A DNA stretch of 64,000 bases, from positions 248,001 through 312,000 of the forward strand of contig NZ_JAADJT010000006.1 in NCBI RefSeq assembly GCF_011090165.1, in the 5' to 3' direction. Position numbers and translations under genes: made by a program. This DNA comes from Duganella aceris (GTDB lineage Bacteria > Pseudomonadota > Gammaproteobacteria > Burkholderiales > Burkholderiaceae_D). The notes below the pieces were generated by a model. The model had not been told where the DNA came from, made no database searches, and was given only the letters and a program-made list of their open reading frames with translations. Below are positions 27,157 through 37,436 of this stretch, in pieces (position 1 is the stretch's first letter; every line of letters begins with the position of its first letter).

Positions 27157-28629
27157 ATGTCCGCCGTCTCCCTGTTCTGCCTCGTCTTCGCTTATTTCGC
27201 CCTGCTGCTGATCGTAGCCTGGCGCACCTCCCGCAACGCCACCAACGACAGCTTCTTCATCGGTAACAAGAGCAGCAACTGGAAGCTGGTGGCGTTCGGC
27301 ATGGTCGGCACCACGCTGAGCGGCGTCACCTTCATCAGCGTGCCCGGCGCCGTCGGCCGCGACGGCTTCGGCTACGCGCAAGTCATCCTCGGCTATGTGC
27401 TCGGCTATGTCGCCGTCGCCTACATCCTGCTGCCGCTGTACTACCGGCTCAAGCTGACCTCTATCTACACCTATCTCGACGGCCGCCTCGGCCGCCGCGC
27501 CTACCAGAGCGGCGCCGCGTTCTTCATCCTGTCGCGCACGCTGAGCGCCTCGGCGCGGCTGTACCTGGTGGTCAACATCCTGCAGCTCACGATCCTGGAC
27601 AGCCTCGGCGTGCCCTTCTGGCTGACCACGCTGGTGATCCTCGGCATGATCCTGCTGTACACCTACGAAGGCGGGGTCAAGACCATCGTCTGGACCGATA
27701 CGCTGCAAACCACCGGCATGGTGCTGGGCCTGCTGGCCTGCGCCGGCTGGCTGCTGCGCGAGATGGACCTGAGTCCGCTCGCCAGCCTGGCGCAGATGCG
27801 CGACCACGACCTGACCCGCTGGATCACCAGCTCGGTCGACAGCCCGGCGTATTTCTGGAAGCAGGTGCTGGCCGGCTTCTTCATCGTGCTGGCGATGACC
27901 GGCATGGACCAGGAGATCATGCAGAAGAACATCTCGGTCAAGACGCTGCGCGATTCGCAAAAGAACATGCTGATGCTGACCTTGATCCTGACGGCGGTGC
28001 TGCTGCTGTTCATGTTCCTCGGCGGCCTGCTGACGCTGTACGCGCCGACGGTCGGCATCGCGGCGGTGGGCGACAAGCTGTTCCCGGCGGTGGTCATGGG
28101 CCATATGCCGGCGCTGCTGCAACTGATCTTCTTCATCGGCCTGGTCTCGGCGCTGTTCCCCAGCGCGGACGGCGCGATGACGGCGCTGACCTCGACCTTC
28201 TGCATCGACATCCTCGGCCTGCAACGCCGCACCGATATGGCCGAGCCGGCCAAGGTGCGGCTGCGCCATCACGTGCACCTGGCGTTCTGCGCCATCTTCC
28301 TGCTGCTGGTGTTGATGTTCAAGTGGGTGGACAATGCCAGCATGGTCGGCCTGGTGCTGAAGCTGACCGGCTATACATACGGCCCGCTGCTGGGACTGTT
28401 CGCCTTCGGCATCCTGACCGGGCGCGCGGTGCGCGACCGCTGGGTGCCGCTGGTGGCGCTGGCCGGTCCGGCGCTATGCTATGGTATCGACGTCAATCAG
28501 GCCTTGCTCTTCGGCAGCTACCGCTTGGGGCTGGAATTGCTTATCCTGAATGGATGCCTGGTGTTCGCCGGCCTGATGCTGATCTCGAAACCGGCGACAA
28601 AAGCCGTGCATGCGGTATCATCGTTGTAA
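27157..28629 (+). CDS. Sodium:solute symporter family (SSSF) protein
   Basis: 490 residues, about 13 membrane segments. The first helices read LFCLVFAYFALLLIVAWRTS and NSNWKLV-like (SSNWKLVAFGMVGTTLSGVTF), typical of SSSF transporters. Later segments include TDTLQTTGMVLGLLA and FPSADGAMTALTSTF, which matches the sodium-site helix TM8. An upstream in-frame start at 27037 lies in non-hydrophobic sequence and overlaps the palindrome region; 27157 is preferred. The solute cannot be read from sequence. Confidence 0.85.
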   Translation: MSAVSLFCLVFAYFALLLIVAWRTSRNATNDSFFIGNKSSNWKLVAFGMVGTTLSGVTFISVPGAVGRDGFGYAQVILGYVLGYVAVAYILLPLYYRLKLTSIYTYLDGRLGRRAYQSGAAFFILSRTLSASARLYLVVNILQLTILDSLGVPFWLTTLVILGMILLYTYEGGVKTIVWTDTLQTTGMVLGLLACAGWLLREMDLSPLASLAQMRDHDLTRWITSSVDSPAYFWKQVLAGFFIVLAMTGMDQEIMQKNISVKTLRDSQKNMLMLTLILTAVLLLFMFLGGLLTLYAPTVGIAAVGDKLFPAVVMGHMPALLQLIFFIGLVSALFPSADGAMTALTSTFCIDILGLQRRTDMAEPAKVRLRHHVHLAFCAIFLLLVLMFKWVDNASMVGLVLKLTGYTYGPLLGLFAFGILTGRAVRDRWVPLVALAGPALCYGIDVNQALLFGSYRLGLELLILNGCLVFAGLMLISKPATKAVHAVSSL

Positions 28630-28652
28630 ACTACGCAACCTTTGGAGTGTTG

Positions 28653-30527
28653 ATGACCCGTTCCCCGTTTTCCTACATTCGTAGCGGCTTCGCCTTTTTC
28701 TGGCGCGCGCTGGATGCCGGCCGCCGCACGATATTGAATCTGCTGTTCCTCGCCGTCTTGCTGGTGATCCTGTACATGATCTTCGGCGGCGGCCTGAAGC
28801 CGCTGCAACCGAAGACCACGCTGGTGCTGGACCTGAAGGGCCAGCTGGTCGAACAGTCGAGCGTCAACGCGCGCGACGCGCTGCTGACCAATGTGCGCGG
28901 CGGCGAGGTGCACAAGATGATGCAGCTGCGCGACGTGCTGGCGGTGCTGGACACGGCCGCCAAGGATCCCGACGTCGGCGCCGCCGTGCTGCTGACCGAC
29001 GAGCTGCAAGGCGCCGGCCAGGCCTCGCTGCGCGAAGTGGCGGCGGCGCTGGACCGCTTCAAGGCGGCCGGCAAGCCGGTGGTGGCCTGGGGCTCCAGCT
29101 ACGACCAGCGCCAGTACCTGCTGGCCGCGCACGCCAGCGAAATTTATATGCACCCGATGGGCATGGTGCTGCTGGAAGGCTTCGGCCGCTATCGCAATTA
29201 CTACCGCGACGCGCTCGACAAGCTGGGCGTGACGGTCAACCTGCTGCGGGTCGGCACCTACAAGAGCTTCGCCGAGCCGTACATCGCCAACGGTCCGTCG
29301 CAGGCGGCCAGCGAGGCCGAGTCCTATCTGAACAACGCGCTGTGGGCGTCGTACACCGATAACGTCGAGAAGGCGCGCAAGCTGCCGCAGGGCGAGATCA
29401 TGAAGACCATCAACGAGCTGCCGGCCAGGGTGGCCGAGGTCAATGGCGACCTGGCCAAGCTGTCGCTGTCGGCCAAGCTGATCGACGGCCTGAAGACCAA
29501 GGACGAGATCCGCCAGATGATGACCGCGCGCGGCGCGCGCGACCTGGAAGGCAAGAGCTTCCGCCAGATCGGCTTCGACGAATACCTTGGCCGCGTGTCG
29601 CACAAGCTGACCGGCGACGCCGTCGGCGTGATCGTGGCGCAGGGCGAGATCAGCGATGGTTCCGCCGGCCCGGGTTCAATCGGCGGCGATTCGACCTCGA
29701 AGTTGATCCGCATGGCGCGCGAGGACGACAACATCAAGGCGGTCGTGCTGCGCGTCGATTCGCCCGGCGGCAGCGCCTTCGCTTCGGAGCTGATCCGCCG
29801 CGAGCTGGAACTGACGCGCGCCGCCGGCAAGCCGGTGGTGGTCTCGATGGGCAACGTGGCCGCTTCGGGCGGCTACTGGATTTCGATGGCGTCGGACGAG
29901 GTGATCGCCGAGCCGAACACCATCACCGGTTCGATCGGCGTGTTCGCCATCCTGCCGACCGCCGACAAGGTGATCGACAAGCTGGGCATCCACACCGCCG
30001 GCCAGCCGACCACGTGGCTGGGCGACGCGGGCAATCCGCTGCGTCCACTGGATCCCCGCTTCGGCCAGGTGATCCAGGGCAGCATCAACCATATCTATGA
30101 AGAGTTCACCACCCGCGCGGCGGCGGCGCGCAAGACCACGCCGGCCAAGATCGATGAAGTGGCGCAGGGACGCGTGTGGACCGGGGCGCAGGCCAAGGAG
30201 CGTGGCCTGGTCGATACGCTGGGCAGCTACGGCGACGCGCTGAAGTCGGCCGCCAAGCGCGCCAAGCTGGCCGGCGATTTCCGCGTGGTGTATATCGAAC
30301 GCGAGACCAGCAAGTTCGATCGCTTCGTCGAGATGGTCGGCGGCGGCACGGCGCAGGCGGTGGCGCAGGCGGTCGGCGCGCAGCTGAAGCTGGGCACGAC
30401 GCTGGCGACCGGGTTGCCGCCGAGCGCGGCCACCGGTATCGCCAACGATCTGGGATGGTTGTCGGAACTGACGGCGTCGCGCAAGCCGTTCACGGCGGTC
30501 ACGCACTGCCTGTGCGAATCGCCTTAA
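28653..30527 (+). CDS. sppA: Signal peptide peptidase SppA, 67K type
   Basis: 624 residues from the ATG with GGAG five bases upstream. One N-terminal membrane anchor (LLFLAVLLVILYMIF, about 29-43) precedes two SppA repeats, the long 67K form. The catalytic lysine is in VGTYKSFAEPY in the first repeat and the catalytic serine in VAASGGYWISM in the second. It digests signal peptides left in the inner membrane. It is tail-to-tail with the histidine kinase gene, with only three bases between stops. Confidence 0.95.
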   Translation: MTRSPFSYIRSGFAFFWRALDAGRRTILNLLFLAVLLVILYMIFGGGLKPLQPKTTLVLDLKGQLVEQSSVNARDALLTNVRGGEVHKMMQLRDVLAVLDTAAKDPDVGAAVLLTDELQGAGQASLREVAAALDRFKAAGKPVVAWGSSYDQRQYLLAAHASEIYMHPMGMVLLEGFGRYRNYYRDALDKLGVTVNLLRVGTYKSFAEPYIANGPSQAASEAESYLNNALWASYTDNVEKARKLPQGEIMKTINELPARVAEVNGDLAKLSLSAKLIDGLKTKDEIRQMMTARGARDLEGKSFRQIGFDEYLGRVSHKLTGDAVGVIVAQGEISDGSAGPGSIGGDSTSKLIRMAREDDNIKAVVLRVDSPGGSAFASELIRRELELTRAAGKPVVVSMGNVAASGGYWISMASDEVIAEPNTITGSIGVFAILPTADKVIDKLGIHTAGQPTTWLGDAGNPLRPLDPRFGQVIQGSINHIYEEFTTRAAAARKTTPAKIDEVAQGRVWTGAQAKERGLVDTLGSYGDALKSAAKRAKLAGDFRVVYIERETSKFDRFVEMVGGGTAQAVAQAVGAQLKLGTTLATGLPPSAATGIANDLGWLSELTASRKPFTAVTHCLCESP

Positions 30528-30530
30528 GCG

Positions 30531-31787
30531 TCAGCGCTTCAACGGCAGCGTGACCTCGAAGCAGCTGCGTCCATTCTTCGTCAGGACGCAGCGTGCTTCG
30601 CCGCAGTGGCGGCGGGCGATCTGGCGCACCAGCGCCAGGCCAAGACCGGCGCCGCTGTTGTCCAGCGTGCCCCGGCGGCGGAAGAAGGGCTCGAACACCC
30701 GCTCGAATTCCGTATCCGGTATCCCCGGACCCTCATCCCATACCCCCAATATCGCCTGCCCATCGGCGCAGGCGATCTGCACCTGCGCCGGCGGCACGCC
30801 GTGGCGGTGCGCGTTTTCCAGCAGGTTGCGCAGCAAACGCCGCAGCAAACGTGGATCGCCCTGTATCACGGCCGATTCGCCATCGAGGATCGCCTCGTCG
30901 TAGCGCGCGCATTCCTCCGCCGCCAGCGCCAGCAGGTCCAGTTCCTCGGACTCGGTGTTCTCCTGGATCGCCCCCAGGCGGCTGGCCAGCAGGATTTCAT
31001 CCAGCAGGTGATTCAGCTCGGCGATGTCCTGTTCCAGGCCGGCGCGCCGCTTCGGATCGACGCCGTCCTTGATCAGCTCCAGCGCCAGGCGGATGCGCGC
31101 CAGCGGCGTGCGCAGCTCGTGCGAGGCGTTGGCCAGCAGCGTCTTGTGCGCGCCGACCAGCTGTTCGATCTGGTCGGCGGCGCGGTTGAAGCTTTGCGCC
31201 AGCCGCGCCACCTCATCCTTGCCTTCGACCTTGACCCGCGTGGTCAAGTCGCCGGCGCCCAGCGATTCGACGCCTTGCTGCAAGCGTTCCAGCCGCTTGG
31301 TCAGCGCCCGCACCAGCGGAAACGCGACGATGCCGATGCCCAGCGCGAGCAGCATCAGCGCGTTGTGCAGCATGGCCTTGGGTCGCGTGAAGCCCAGCGG
31401 TTCGCTCGACAGCAGCTTGCGGCCGTCCGGCAGCCGCACGAAGGACTCCGGCGGCGGTCCGGTCACGCCCTGGCGGCGCCAGTGGCGCGCCGGGATCTGC
31501 ACCCCGACCACCGCCAGCGGGCGCCAGTCGCGCGTGTACAGCGTCATGTGGGCATTCAGGCCGGCGGCGACGCGCTCCAGCGCCGCCTGCTGCTGCGCCG
31601 GCGGCGCGTCGATCGGCGCCAGCACGTTCTGCATCACTTGCGACAGCGTAGTGTTGGAGCGCTCCAGCGGACCGCCGGCGCGACTCCAGACCTGCATCAC
31701 GGCGATCGAGAACAACAGCAGGATCACCAGCAACGCGACATAAAAGCGGAAGTAAAGGCGCGGCAGGCCGAGGCTGAAACGCTTCAT
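30531..31787 (-). CDS. Membrane sensor histidine kinase (CpxA/RstB/BaeS-like)
   Basis: 418 residues. TM1 (about 13-33) and TM2 (about 138-160) flank a periplasmic sensor of about 105 residues containing THE segment HMTLYTRDWRPLAVVG. It continues with HAMP, HisKA (ANASHELRTPLARI, His about 223) and HATPase (LLENAHRHG, DEGPGIP, GAGLGLALV). It overlaps its response regulator gene by one base (ATGA). The regulator gene in turn is divergent from the RND efflux operon, so this pair probably senses envelope stress or drugs and controls that pump, as BaeSR does for MdtABC. Confidence 0.9.
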   Translation of the reverse strand: MKRFSLGLPRLYFRFYVALLVILLLFSIAVMQVWSRAGGPLERSNTTLSQVMQNVLAPIDAPPAQQQAALERVAAGLNAHMTLYTRDWRPLAVVGVQIPARHWRRQGVTGPPPESFVRLPDGRKLLSSEPLGFTRPKAMLHNALMLLALGIGIVAFPLVRALTKRLERLQQGVESLGAGDLTTRVKVEGKDEVARLAQSFNRAADQIEQLVGAHKTLLANASHELRTPLARIRLALELIKDGVDPKRRAGLEQDIAELNHLLDEILLASRLGAIQENTESEELDLLALAAEECARYDEAILDGESAVIQGDPRLLRRLLRNLLENAHRHGVPPAQVQIACADGQAILGVWDEGPGIPDTEFERVFEPFFRRRGTLDNSGAGLGLALVRQIARRHCGEARCVLTKNGRSCFEVTLPLKR

Positions 31788-32512
31788 CAATCCTGCACCT
31801 TGGCGAACAGGTAGCCGGCGCCGCGCACGGTGATGATGCGGCGCGGCCGTTTCGGGTCGTCCTCGACGGCGGCGCGGATGCGCGACATGTGGACGTCGAT
31901 CGAGCGGTCGAAGGCTTCCAGCGGCTCGCCCTTGAGCAGGTCCATCAGCGCGTCGCGCGACAGCACGCGGCCGGCGTGCTGCGCCATCACCAGCAGCAGG
32001 TCGAACTGGTAGGCGGTCAGCTCGCATGGCACGCCATCGAGCTTGGCCGCGTGCGCGGCGGGGTCGATCTCCAGTCGGCCGAAGCGCAGGAACTCGTCGC
32101 CGGCCGGCGCCACGCCGCGCTTGGCGTCGATCTGACGCAGGTCGACGCGGCGGCGCAGAATGGCGCGCAGCCGCGCCAGCAGCTCGCGCGGTTCGAACGG
32201 TTTGGGCAGATAGTCGTCGGCGCCGATCTCCAGGCCGACGATGCGGTCGATGGCGTCGCCGCGCGCGGTCAGCATCAGCACCGGCACGTCGGACACGGTG
32301 CGCAGCTGGCGGCACACGTCCAGGCCGTCCATGTCGGGCAGCATCAGGTCGAGGATCACGGCGTCGATCTCGGCGGCGGCGATGTGCTCCATCGCGCTGC
32401 GGCCGGTGGGGGCGTGGACCACGCGATAGCCGGCCTGGCTGAGGTACTCGGTGAGCATCTCGGCCAGGCGCGGATCGTCCTCCACCAGCAAAATTCGGTC
32501 TACAGGATTCAT
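31787..32512 (-). CDS. OmpR-family response regulator divergent from RND operon
   Basis: 241 residues. REC domain with acidic residues EDD at 11-13, phosphoacceptor Asp55 in VILDLMLPD and the switch lysine in YLPKPFEPREL. A C-terminal winged helix follows with the RSIDVHMSRIRAAVEDD recognition helix. It is first in a two-gene unit with the kinase. Between its start and the mdtA-like gene lies a 254-base divergent promoter region with tandem GTAAAG repeats, typical of OmpR-type sites. Confidence 0.92.
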   Translation of the reverse strand: MNPVDRILLVEDDPRLAEMLTEYLSQAGYRVVHAPTGRSAMEHIAAAEIDAVILDLMLPDMDGLDVCRQLRTVSDVPVLMLTARGDAIDRIVGLEIGADDYLPKPFEPRELLARLRAILRRRVDLRQIDAKRGVAPAGDEFLRFGRLEIDPAAHAAKLDGVPCELTAYQFDLLLVMAQHAGRVLSRDALMDLLKGEPLEAFDRSIDVHMSRIRAAVEDDPKRPRRIITVRGAGYLFAKVQD

Positions 32513-32592
32513 ACGTTTTTGTAAGGGAAACCCTTATCTTTTTTCAGTGATGCCAGTATGCACTGTAACGGTTTTCGGGCGATGTCGGCCAG

Positions 32593-32608
32593 GTAAAGAT
32601 ATGTAAAG
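32593..32608 (+). promoter_or_regulatory. Tandem GTAAAG repeats, candidate response-regulator site
   Basis: GTAAAG occurs at 32593-32598 and 32603-32608, ten bases apart, followed by TATTTTAACGG. OmpR/PhoB-class regulators bind direct hexamer repeats at 10-11 base spacing. A weak promoter may follow (TTGCCA at 32669 and TATGCT at 32694, though 19 bases apart), about 70 bases before the mdtA-like start. Confidence 0.45.
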
Positions 32609-32766
32609 CTATTTTAACGGTATGCGCTCAAAGTCCTTGATTTGTAGCGAGTTTGTAACCTCGTGCAGTTGCCAACAGACACCGGTAAATGCTTATGCTA
32701 GAGTCCTCGCATTGATCGTCACGGTGCTTCGCCGTGAACTCGCACGCATATAAAAAAAGGATGAAG

Positions 32767-34269
32767 ATGGACACGCAAACCAAGCCGATAATCACCGCAG
32801 CCCCACCTAAGCGCAGCCGCAAGATCCTCGGCAGCGTGATCGCCGTCGCCGTCATGGCGGCGCTGGGCGGCTTGGCCTGGTATCTGACGCACCAACCGGC
32901 GGGCGGCGCGGCCGCCGGCGCGCAGGCCGGCGGTCCCGGTCCGGGCGGCCCTGGTGGTCCAGGCGGTCCTGGCGGCGGTGGCGGACGGCGTTCGGCCGCC
33001 ACCACGGTCGGCGTGGCGGCGGCGGAGAAAATCGATATCCCGGTCACGCTGGAGGCGTTGGGCACCGTCACGGCTGCGGCCACCACCACCGTCCGGCCGC
33101 AGGTGTCGGGCATCCTGCAAAGCGTGTTGTTCAAGGAAGGACAGATGGTCAAGGCCGGCCAGGTGCTGGCGCAGATCGATCCGCGCCAGTTCGAGATGGC
33201 GCTGCTGCAGGCTTCCGGTCAACGCCAGCGCGACGAGGCGCAGCTGGAGAACGCCAAGCTGACCTTGAACCGCTATCGCACGCTGCTGGGCCAGGATTCG
33301 ATCGCGCGTCAGGACGTCGATACGCAGGGCGCGCTGGTCAAACAGCTTGAAGGTACGGTCATGACCGACCGCGCGGCCGAAGGCACGGCCAAGCTGAATC
33401 TGGGCTACACCAAGGTGATCGCGCCGATCTCGGGTCGCGTCGGTTTGCGCGTGGTCGATATCGGTAACCTGGTCGGGTCGAGCGACGCCAACGGCATCGC
33501 GGTGATCACGCAGCTGTCGCCGATCGATGTGGAGTTCTCGATCCCGCAGGACAGCGTGCCCGCGGTGATGCAGCGCGTGACCGAAGGCGCGGCGCTGCCG
33601 GCGCTGGCGCTGGACCGCACCCGCACCAATACGCTCGACAGCGGCAAGTTCTCGGCGATGGATAACCAGATCGATGTGCAGACCGGCACCGTCAAGGCCA
33701 AGGCGCGCTTCGCCAACGCCAAGTCGACGCTGTTCCCGAGCCAGTTCGTCAACGTGCGGCTGGAGCTGCGCACCATCAAGGATGCGGTGATGGTGCCGGT
33801 GACGGCGGTGCGTCATGGCGCCAGCGGCGATTTCGTGTATGTGCTCAAGGAAGACAAGAGCGTCACCGTGCGCAAGGTGGTGCGCGGCCAGGCCACCGTC
33901 GACAAGGTGCAAATCACCAGCGGCCTGGCGTTGGGCGAGCAGGTCATCACCGAAGGCGGCGATCGATTGAAAGAGGGCGCCAAGGTCACGCTACCGGGCG
34001 CGGGCGGGCAGGGCGGCAAGGGTCGCGGCGAGCATGGCGGCAAAGGCCGTCGCGACGGTGCTTCGGCCGATGCGGCTGCGGGCGGCGCGCAAGCGGCAGG
34101 CGGCGCCCCAGCGGCAGGCGGCGCACCTGCGGCAGGCGGCGCCCCAGCGGCAGGTGGTGCACCTGCGGCGGGTGCGCCGGCCGCTGCGGCGGATGGCGCT
34201 TCGGCGCCGGCCGGCGAGCATCGCCGCCGCAACAAGGACGGTAACAAGGAAGGCGCGGCACAGCAATGA
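32767..34269 (+). CDS. mdtA: RND periplasmic adaptor subunit (MdtA/MuxA-like)
   Basis: 500 residues from the ATG at 32767, with AAAGG seven bases upstream. One N-terminal anchor ([16 protein letters not shown]) is followed by a Gly/Pro-rich linker. The adaptor core has the lipoyl motif [20 protein letters not shown], a hairpin, and the beta-barrel [19 protein letters not shown]. The C-terminus carries an unusual Ala/Gly tail in which AAGGAP is repeated several times (about 440-475) before a basic end. It links the inner-membrane pumps to the outer-membrane factor. The gene overlaps the next by 4 bases. Confidence 0.93.
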   Translation: MDTQTKPIITAAPPKRSRKILGSVIAVAVMAALGGLAWYLTHQPAGGAAAGAQAGGPGPGGPGGPGGPGGGGGRRSAATTVGVAAAEKIDIPVTLEALGTVTAAATTTVRPQVSGILQSVLFKEGQMVKAGQVLAQIDPRQFEMALLQASGQRQRDEAQLENAKLTLNRYRTLLGQDSIARQDVDTQGALVKQLEGTVMTDRAAEGTAKLNLGYTKVIAPISGRVGLRVVDIGNLVGSSDANGIAVITQLSPIDVEFSIPQDSVPAVMQRVTEGAALPALALDRTRTNTLDSGKFSAMDNQIDVQTGTVKAKARFANAKSTLFPSQFVNVRLELRTIKDAVMVPVTAVRHGASGDFVYVLKEDKSVTVRKVVRGQATVDKVQITSGLALGEQVITEGGDRLKEGAKVTLPGAGGQGGKGRGEHGGKGRRDGASADAAAGGAQAAGGAPAAGGAPAAGGAPAAGGAPAAGAPAAAADGASAPAGEHRRRNKDGNKEGAAQQ

Positions 34270-37200
34270 GTCCATCAGCTCCATTCATCCAGCGTCCGGT
34301 AGCGACATCGCTACTGATGCTGGCGATCGTCCTGGCGGGTATCGTCGGATTCAAATTCCTGCCGCTGTCGGCGCTGCCGCAGGTGGACTTCCCGACCATC
34401 CAGGTGCAGACGCTGTACCCCGGCGGCAGCCCCGAAGTCATGGGCCAGACCGTGACCGCGCCGCTGGAGCGCCAGTTCGGCCAGATGGCCGGCCTGCAGC
34501 GCATGAGTTCCACCAGCGCCGCCGGCGTCTCCATCATCACGCTGCAATTCGGCCTGGGCCAGACGCTGGACGTGGCCGAGCAGGAAGTACAGGCCGCGAT
34601 CAACGCCGGCGCCTCGCTGCTGCCGACCGACCTGCCGGCGCCGCCGGTCTACGCCAAGGTCAACCCGGCCGACGCGCCGGTGCTGACGCTGGCGATCACC
34701 TCCGACACCATGCCGCTGACCGAAGTGCAGAACGTGGTCAACACCCGGCTGGCGCTGAAGATCAGCCAGGTGTCCGGCGTCGGCCTGGTCACGCTCAGCG
34801 GCGGCCAGCGTCCGGCGGTACGAATTCAAGCCGACACCAACGCGCTGGCCTCCTACGGCCTCGGTCTCGACACGCTGCGCACCGCGATCACGGCGGCCAA
34901 CGCCAACGGCGCCAAGGGCAGCTTCGACGGCCCGACCCGCGCCTACAGCATCAACGCCAACGACCAGCTGGTGACCGCCAAGGACTACAAGGACCTGATC
35001 CTGACCTACAAGAACGGCGCCCCGGTGCGCCTGACCGACGTCGCCACCGTGGTCGACAGCGCGGAAAACGTCGAGCTGGGCGCCTGGTCCGGCACCAGGC
35101 AGGCGATCATCCTCAACGTGCAGCGCCAACCCGGCGCCAACGTCATCGCCACCGTCGACGCGATCAAGCAACGCCTGCCGGAGCTGCAAGCCGGCCTGCC
35201 GGGCGCGCTGCATGTGGAGGTGCTGAGCGACCGCACCACCGGCATCCGCGCCTCGGTCGAACACGTCGAAATGGAACTGCTGCTGGCGGTGGCGCTGGTG
35301 GTATTGGTGATCTTCGCCTTCCTGCACAGCATCCGCGCCACCGTGATCGCCAGCCTGTCGGTGCCGATCTCGCTGATCGGCACCTGCGGCATCATGTATT
35401 TGCTGGGCTATAGCCTCAACAACCTGTCGCTGATGGCGCTGACCATCGCCACCGGTTTCGTGGTCGACGATGCCATCGTCATGATCGAAAACATCGCCCG
35501 CTACATCGAAGAGGGCGAAAAGCCGATGGCCGCCGCGCTCAAGGGCGCCAAGCAGATCGGCTTCACCATCATCTCGCTGACCGTGTCGCTGATCGCGGTG
35601 CTGATCCCGCTGCTGTTCATGGGCGATGTGGTCGGCCGCCTGTTCCGCGAATTCGCGATCTCGCTGGCGATCACCATCCTGATTTCCGCCGTGGTGTCGC
35701 TGACGCTGGTGCCGATGATGTCGGCGCGCTGGCTCAAGCCGCACGGCGAGGAAAAGCAGAGCCGCTTCGCGGTGCGCTTCCAGCAGTTCTTCGATTGGGT
35801 GATCGGCCATTACGACACCTCGCTGACCTGGGTCATCAAGCATAGCGGCCTGACGCTGCTGGTGGCGCTGGCGACCCTGCTGCTGACGGTGCTGCTGTAC
35901 GTGGTGATCCCGAAAGGGCTGTTCCCGACCCAGGACACCGGCCAGTTGCAGGCGCGCCTGGAAACCGGCAAGGCCGTCTCCTACGCCAAGATGGCGGCCT
36001 TGCAGCAGCAGGCGGCCAAACTGATCATGGAAGATCCGGACGTCGAGAACCTCAGCTCCGTGGTCGGCGTGGACGCGGCCAACAACACCATGCTGCACAC
36101 CGGCAGCATGCTGATCAACCTGAAGCACAAGCGCAGCGGCAGCCAGCAGGAGACCATGGATCGGCTGCGCAACCGCGTCGCCGAAGTGGCGGGCCTGACC
36201 TTGTATCTGCAACCGACCCAGGACTTGACCATCGACGCCGAATCCGGCCCGACCCAGTTCCGCGTCTCGATCGAGGGCGCGGACAACGCCAGCGTCAACG
36301 AATGGGCCACCAAACTGGCGGCGCAGATGCGCACCAAGGCCGAACTGCGCAACGTGGTGTCGGACGTCGGCGCCAGCGCCGGCGCGGCTTACGTCAGCGT
36401 CGACCGCGACACCGCGTCGCGGCTGTCGGTCACCGCCGCCTCGATCGACGACGCGCTGTACAGCGCCTTCGGCCAGCGCATCGTTTCCACCATCTTCACC
36501 GAGACCAACCAGTACCGCGTGATCCTGGAAGCGCGCCGCGACGACATCACCACTCCGGCCGACCTGGGCAACCTGCAACTGCGCACCGGTTCCGGCAAGG
36601 CAACGCCGCTGTCGGCGGTGGCCACCATCACCGAGCGCCAGGCGCCGTTGCAGGTCACGCACGTGGCGCAGTACCCGGCCACGACGCTGGGCTTCGACAC
36701 CGCATCCGGCGTGTCGCTGGGCACGGCGGTGGAGAGCATCAAGGAGGCCGCGAGCGAGATCAAGTTCCCGGCCGCCGTGACGCTGACCTTCCTCGGCGCT
36801 TCGGGCGCCTACCAGAATTCGCTGTCCAACCAGCTGTGGCTGATCCTGGCCGCCGTGGTCTGCGTCTACATCGTGCTGGGCGTGCTGTATGAGAGCTATA
36901 TCCATCCGCTGACCATCCTGTCGACGCTGCCGTCGGCCGGCGTCGGCGCCTTGCTGGCGCTGTGGATCAGCGGCCAGGACCTGGGCGTGATCGGCATCAT
37001 CGGCATCATCCTGCTGATCGGTATCGTCAAGAAGAACGCCATCATGATGATCGACTTCGCCATCGAGGCGGAGCGCGAGCAGGGCAAGCCGCCGCGCGAG
37101 GCGATTCACCAGGCGGCGCTGCTGCGCTTCCGCCCGATCCTGATGACGACGCTGGCGGCGCTGTTCGCCGCCGTGCCGCTGATGCTGGGCTGGGGGGAGG

Positions 37201-37436
37201 GCGCGGAACTGCGCCGTCCACTGGGCCTGGCGATTTTCGGCGGCTTGATCGTCAGCCAGATGCTGACGTTGTTCACCACGCCGGTGATCTACCTCGGTTT
37301 CGACAGCCTGGCGCGCCGCTTCCGTGGCGACAAAGCTGCTGCGGTGCCGCAGCCGCACGGCCCGCAAACGGCGGCGCTGCTGTCGCCGGCGCCGGGTACG
37401 GGCGCCGGCAACAAGCCTGAAGGCGGTGCGCCGTGA
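34266..37436 (+). CDS. mdtB: RND efflux permease (MdtB/MuxB-like)
   Basis: 1056 residues, the full RND length with twelve membrane helices and two large periplasmic loops. Features include [15 protein letters not shown] after TM1, the proton-relay region in TM4 ([17 protein letters not shown]) and the late [19 protein letters not shown]. Two different RND genes side by side are the mark of the MdtABC/MuxABC group, where two pump proteins form a heterotrimer. Substrates of that group include novobiocin, bile salts and aminocoumarins. Overlaps the neighbours by 4 bases at each end. Confidence 0.95.
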   Translation: MSPSAPFIQRPVATSLLMLAIVLAGIVGFKFLPLSALPQVDFPTIQVQTLYPGGSPEVMGQTVTAPLERQFGQMAGLQRMSSTSAAGVSIITLQFGLGQTLDVAEQEVQAAINAGASLLPTDLPAPPVYAKVNPADAPVLTLAITSDTMPLTEVQNVVNTRLALKISQVSGVGLVTLSGGQRPAVRIQADTNALASYGLGLDTLRTAITAANANGAKGSFDGPTRAYSINANDQLVTAKDYKDLILTYKNGAPVRLTDVATVVDSAENVELGAWSGTRQAIILNVQRQPGANVIATVDAIKQRLPELQAGLPGALHVEVLSDRTTGIRASVEHVEMELLLAVALVVLVIFAFLHSIRATVIASLSVPISLIGTCGIMYLLGYSLNNLSLMALTIATGFVVDDAIVMIENIARYIEEGEKPMAAALKGAKQIGFTIISLTVSLIAVLIPLLFMGDVVGRLFREFAISLAITILISAVVSLTLVPMMSARWLKPHGEEKQSRFAVRFQQFFDWVIGHYDTSLTWVIKHSGLTLLVALATLLLTVLLYVVIPKGLFPTQDTGQLQARLETGKAVSYAKMAALQQQAAKLIMEDPDVENLSSVVGVDAANNTMLHTGSMLINLKHKRSGSQQETMDRLRNRVAEVAGLTLYLQPTQDLTIDAESGPTQFRVSIEGADNASVNEWATKLAAQMRTKAELRNVVSDVGASAGAAYVSVDRDTASRLSVTAASIDDALYSAFGQRIVSTIFTETNQYRVILEARRDDITTPADLGNLQLRTGSGKATPLSAVATITERQAPLQVTHVAQYPATTLGFDTASGVSLGTAVESIKEAASEIKFPAAVTLTFLGASGAYQNSLSNQLWLILAAVVCVYIVLGVLYESYIHPLTILSTLPSAGVGALLALWISGQDLGVIGIIGIILLIGIVKKNAIMMIDFAIEAEREQGKPPREAIHQAALLRFRPILMTTLAALFAAVPLMLGWGEGAELRRPLGLAIFGGLIVSQMLTLFTTPVIYLGFDSLARRFRGDKAAAVPQPHGPQTAALLSPAPGTGAGNKPEGGAP

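Noticed and set aside
32522..32536. TAAGGG-AAA-CCCTTA followed by T-rich sequence as a terminator
   Set aside because: The stem is only six base pairs and lies between two divergent starts, where no transcript would need to end.
34080..34190. Tandem GGCAGGCGGCGCCC-like repeat
   Set aside because: In-frame Ala/Gly tail of the adaptor; recorded as part of that gene and not as a mobile or CRISPR element.
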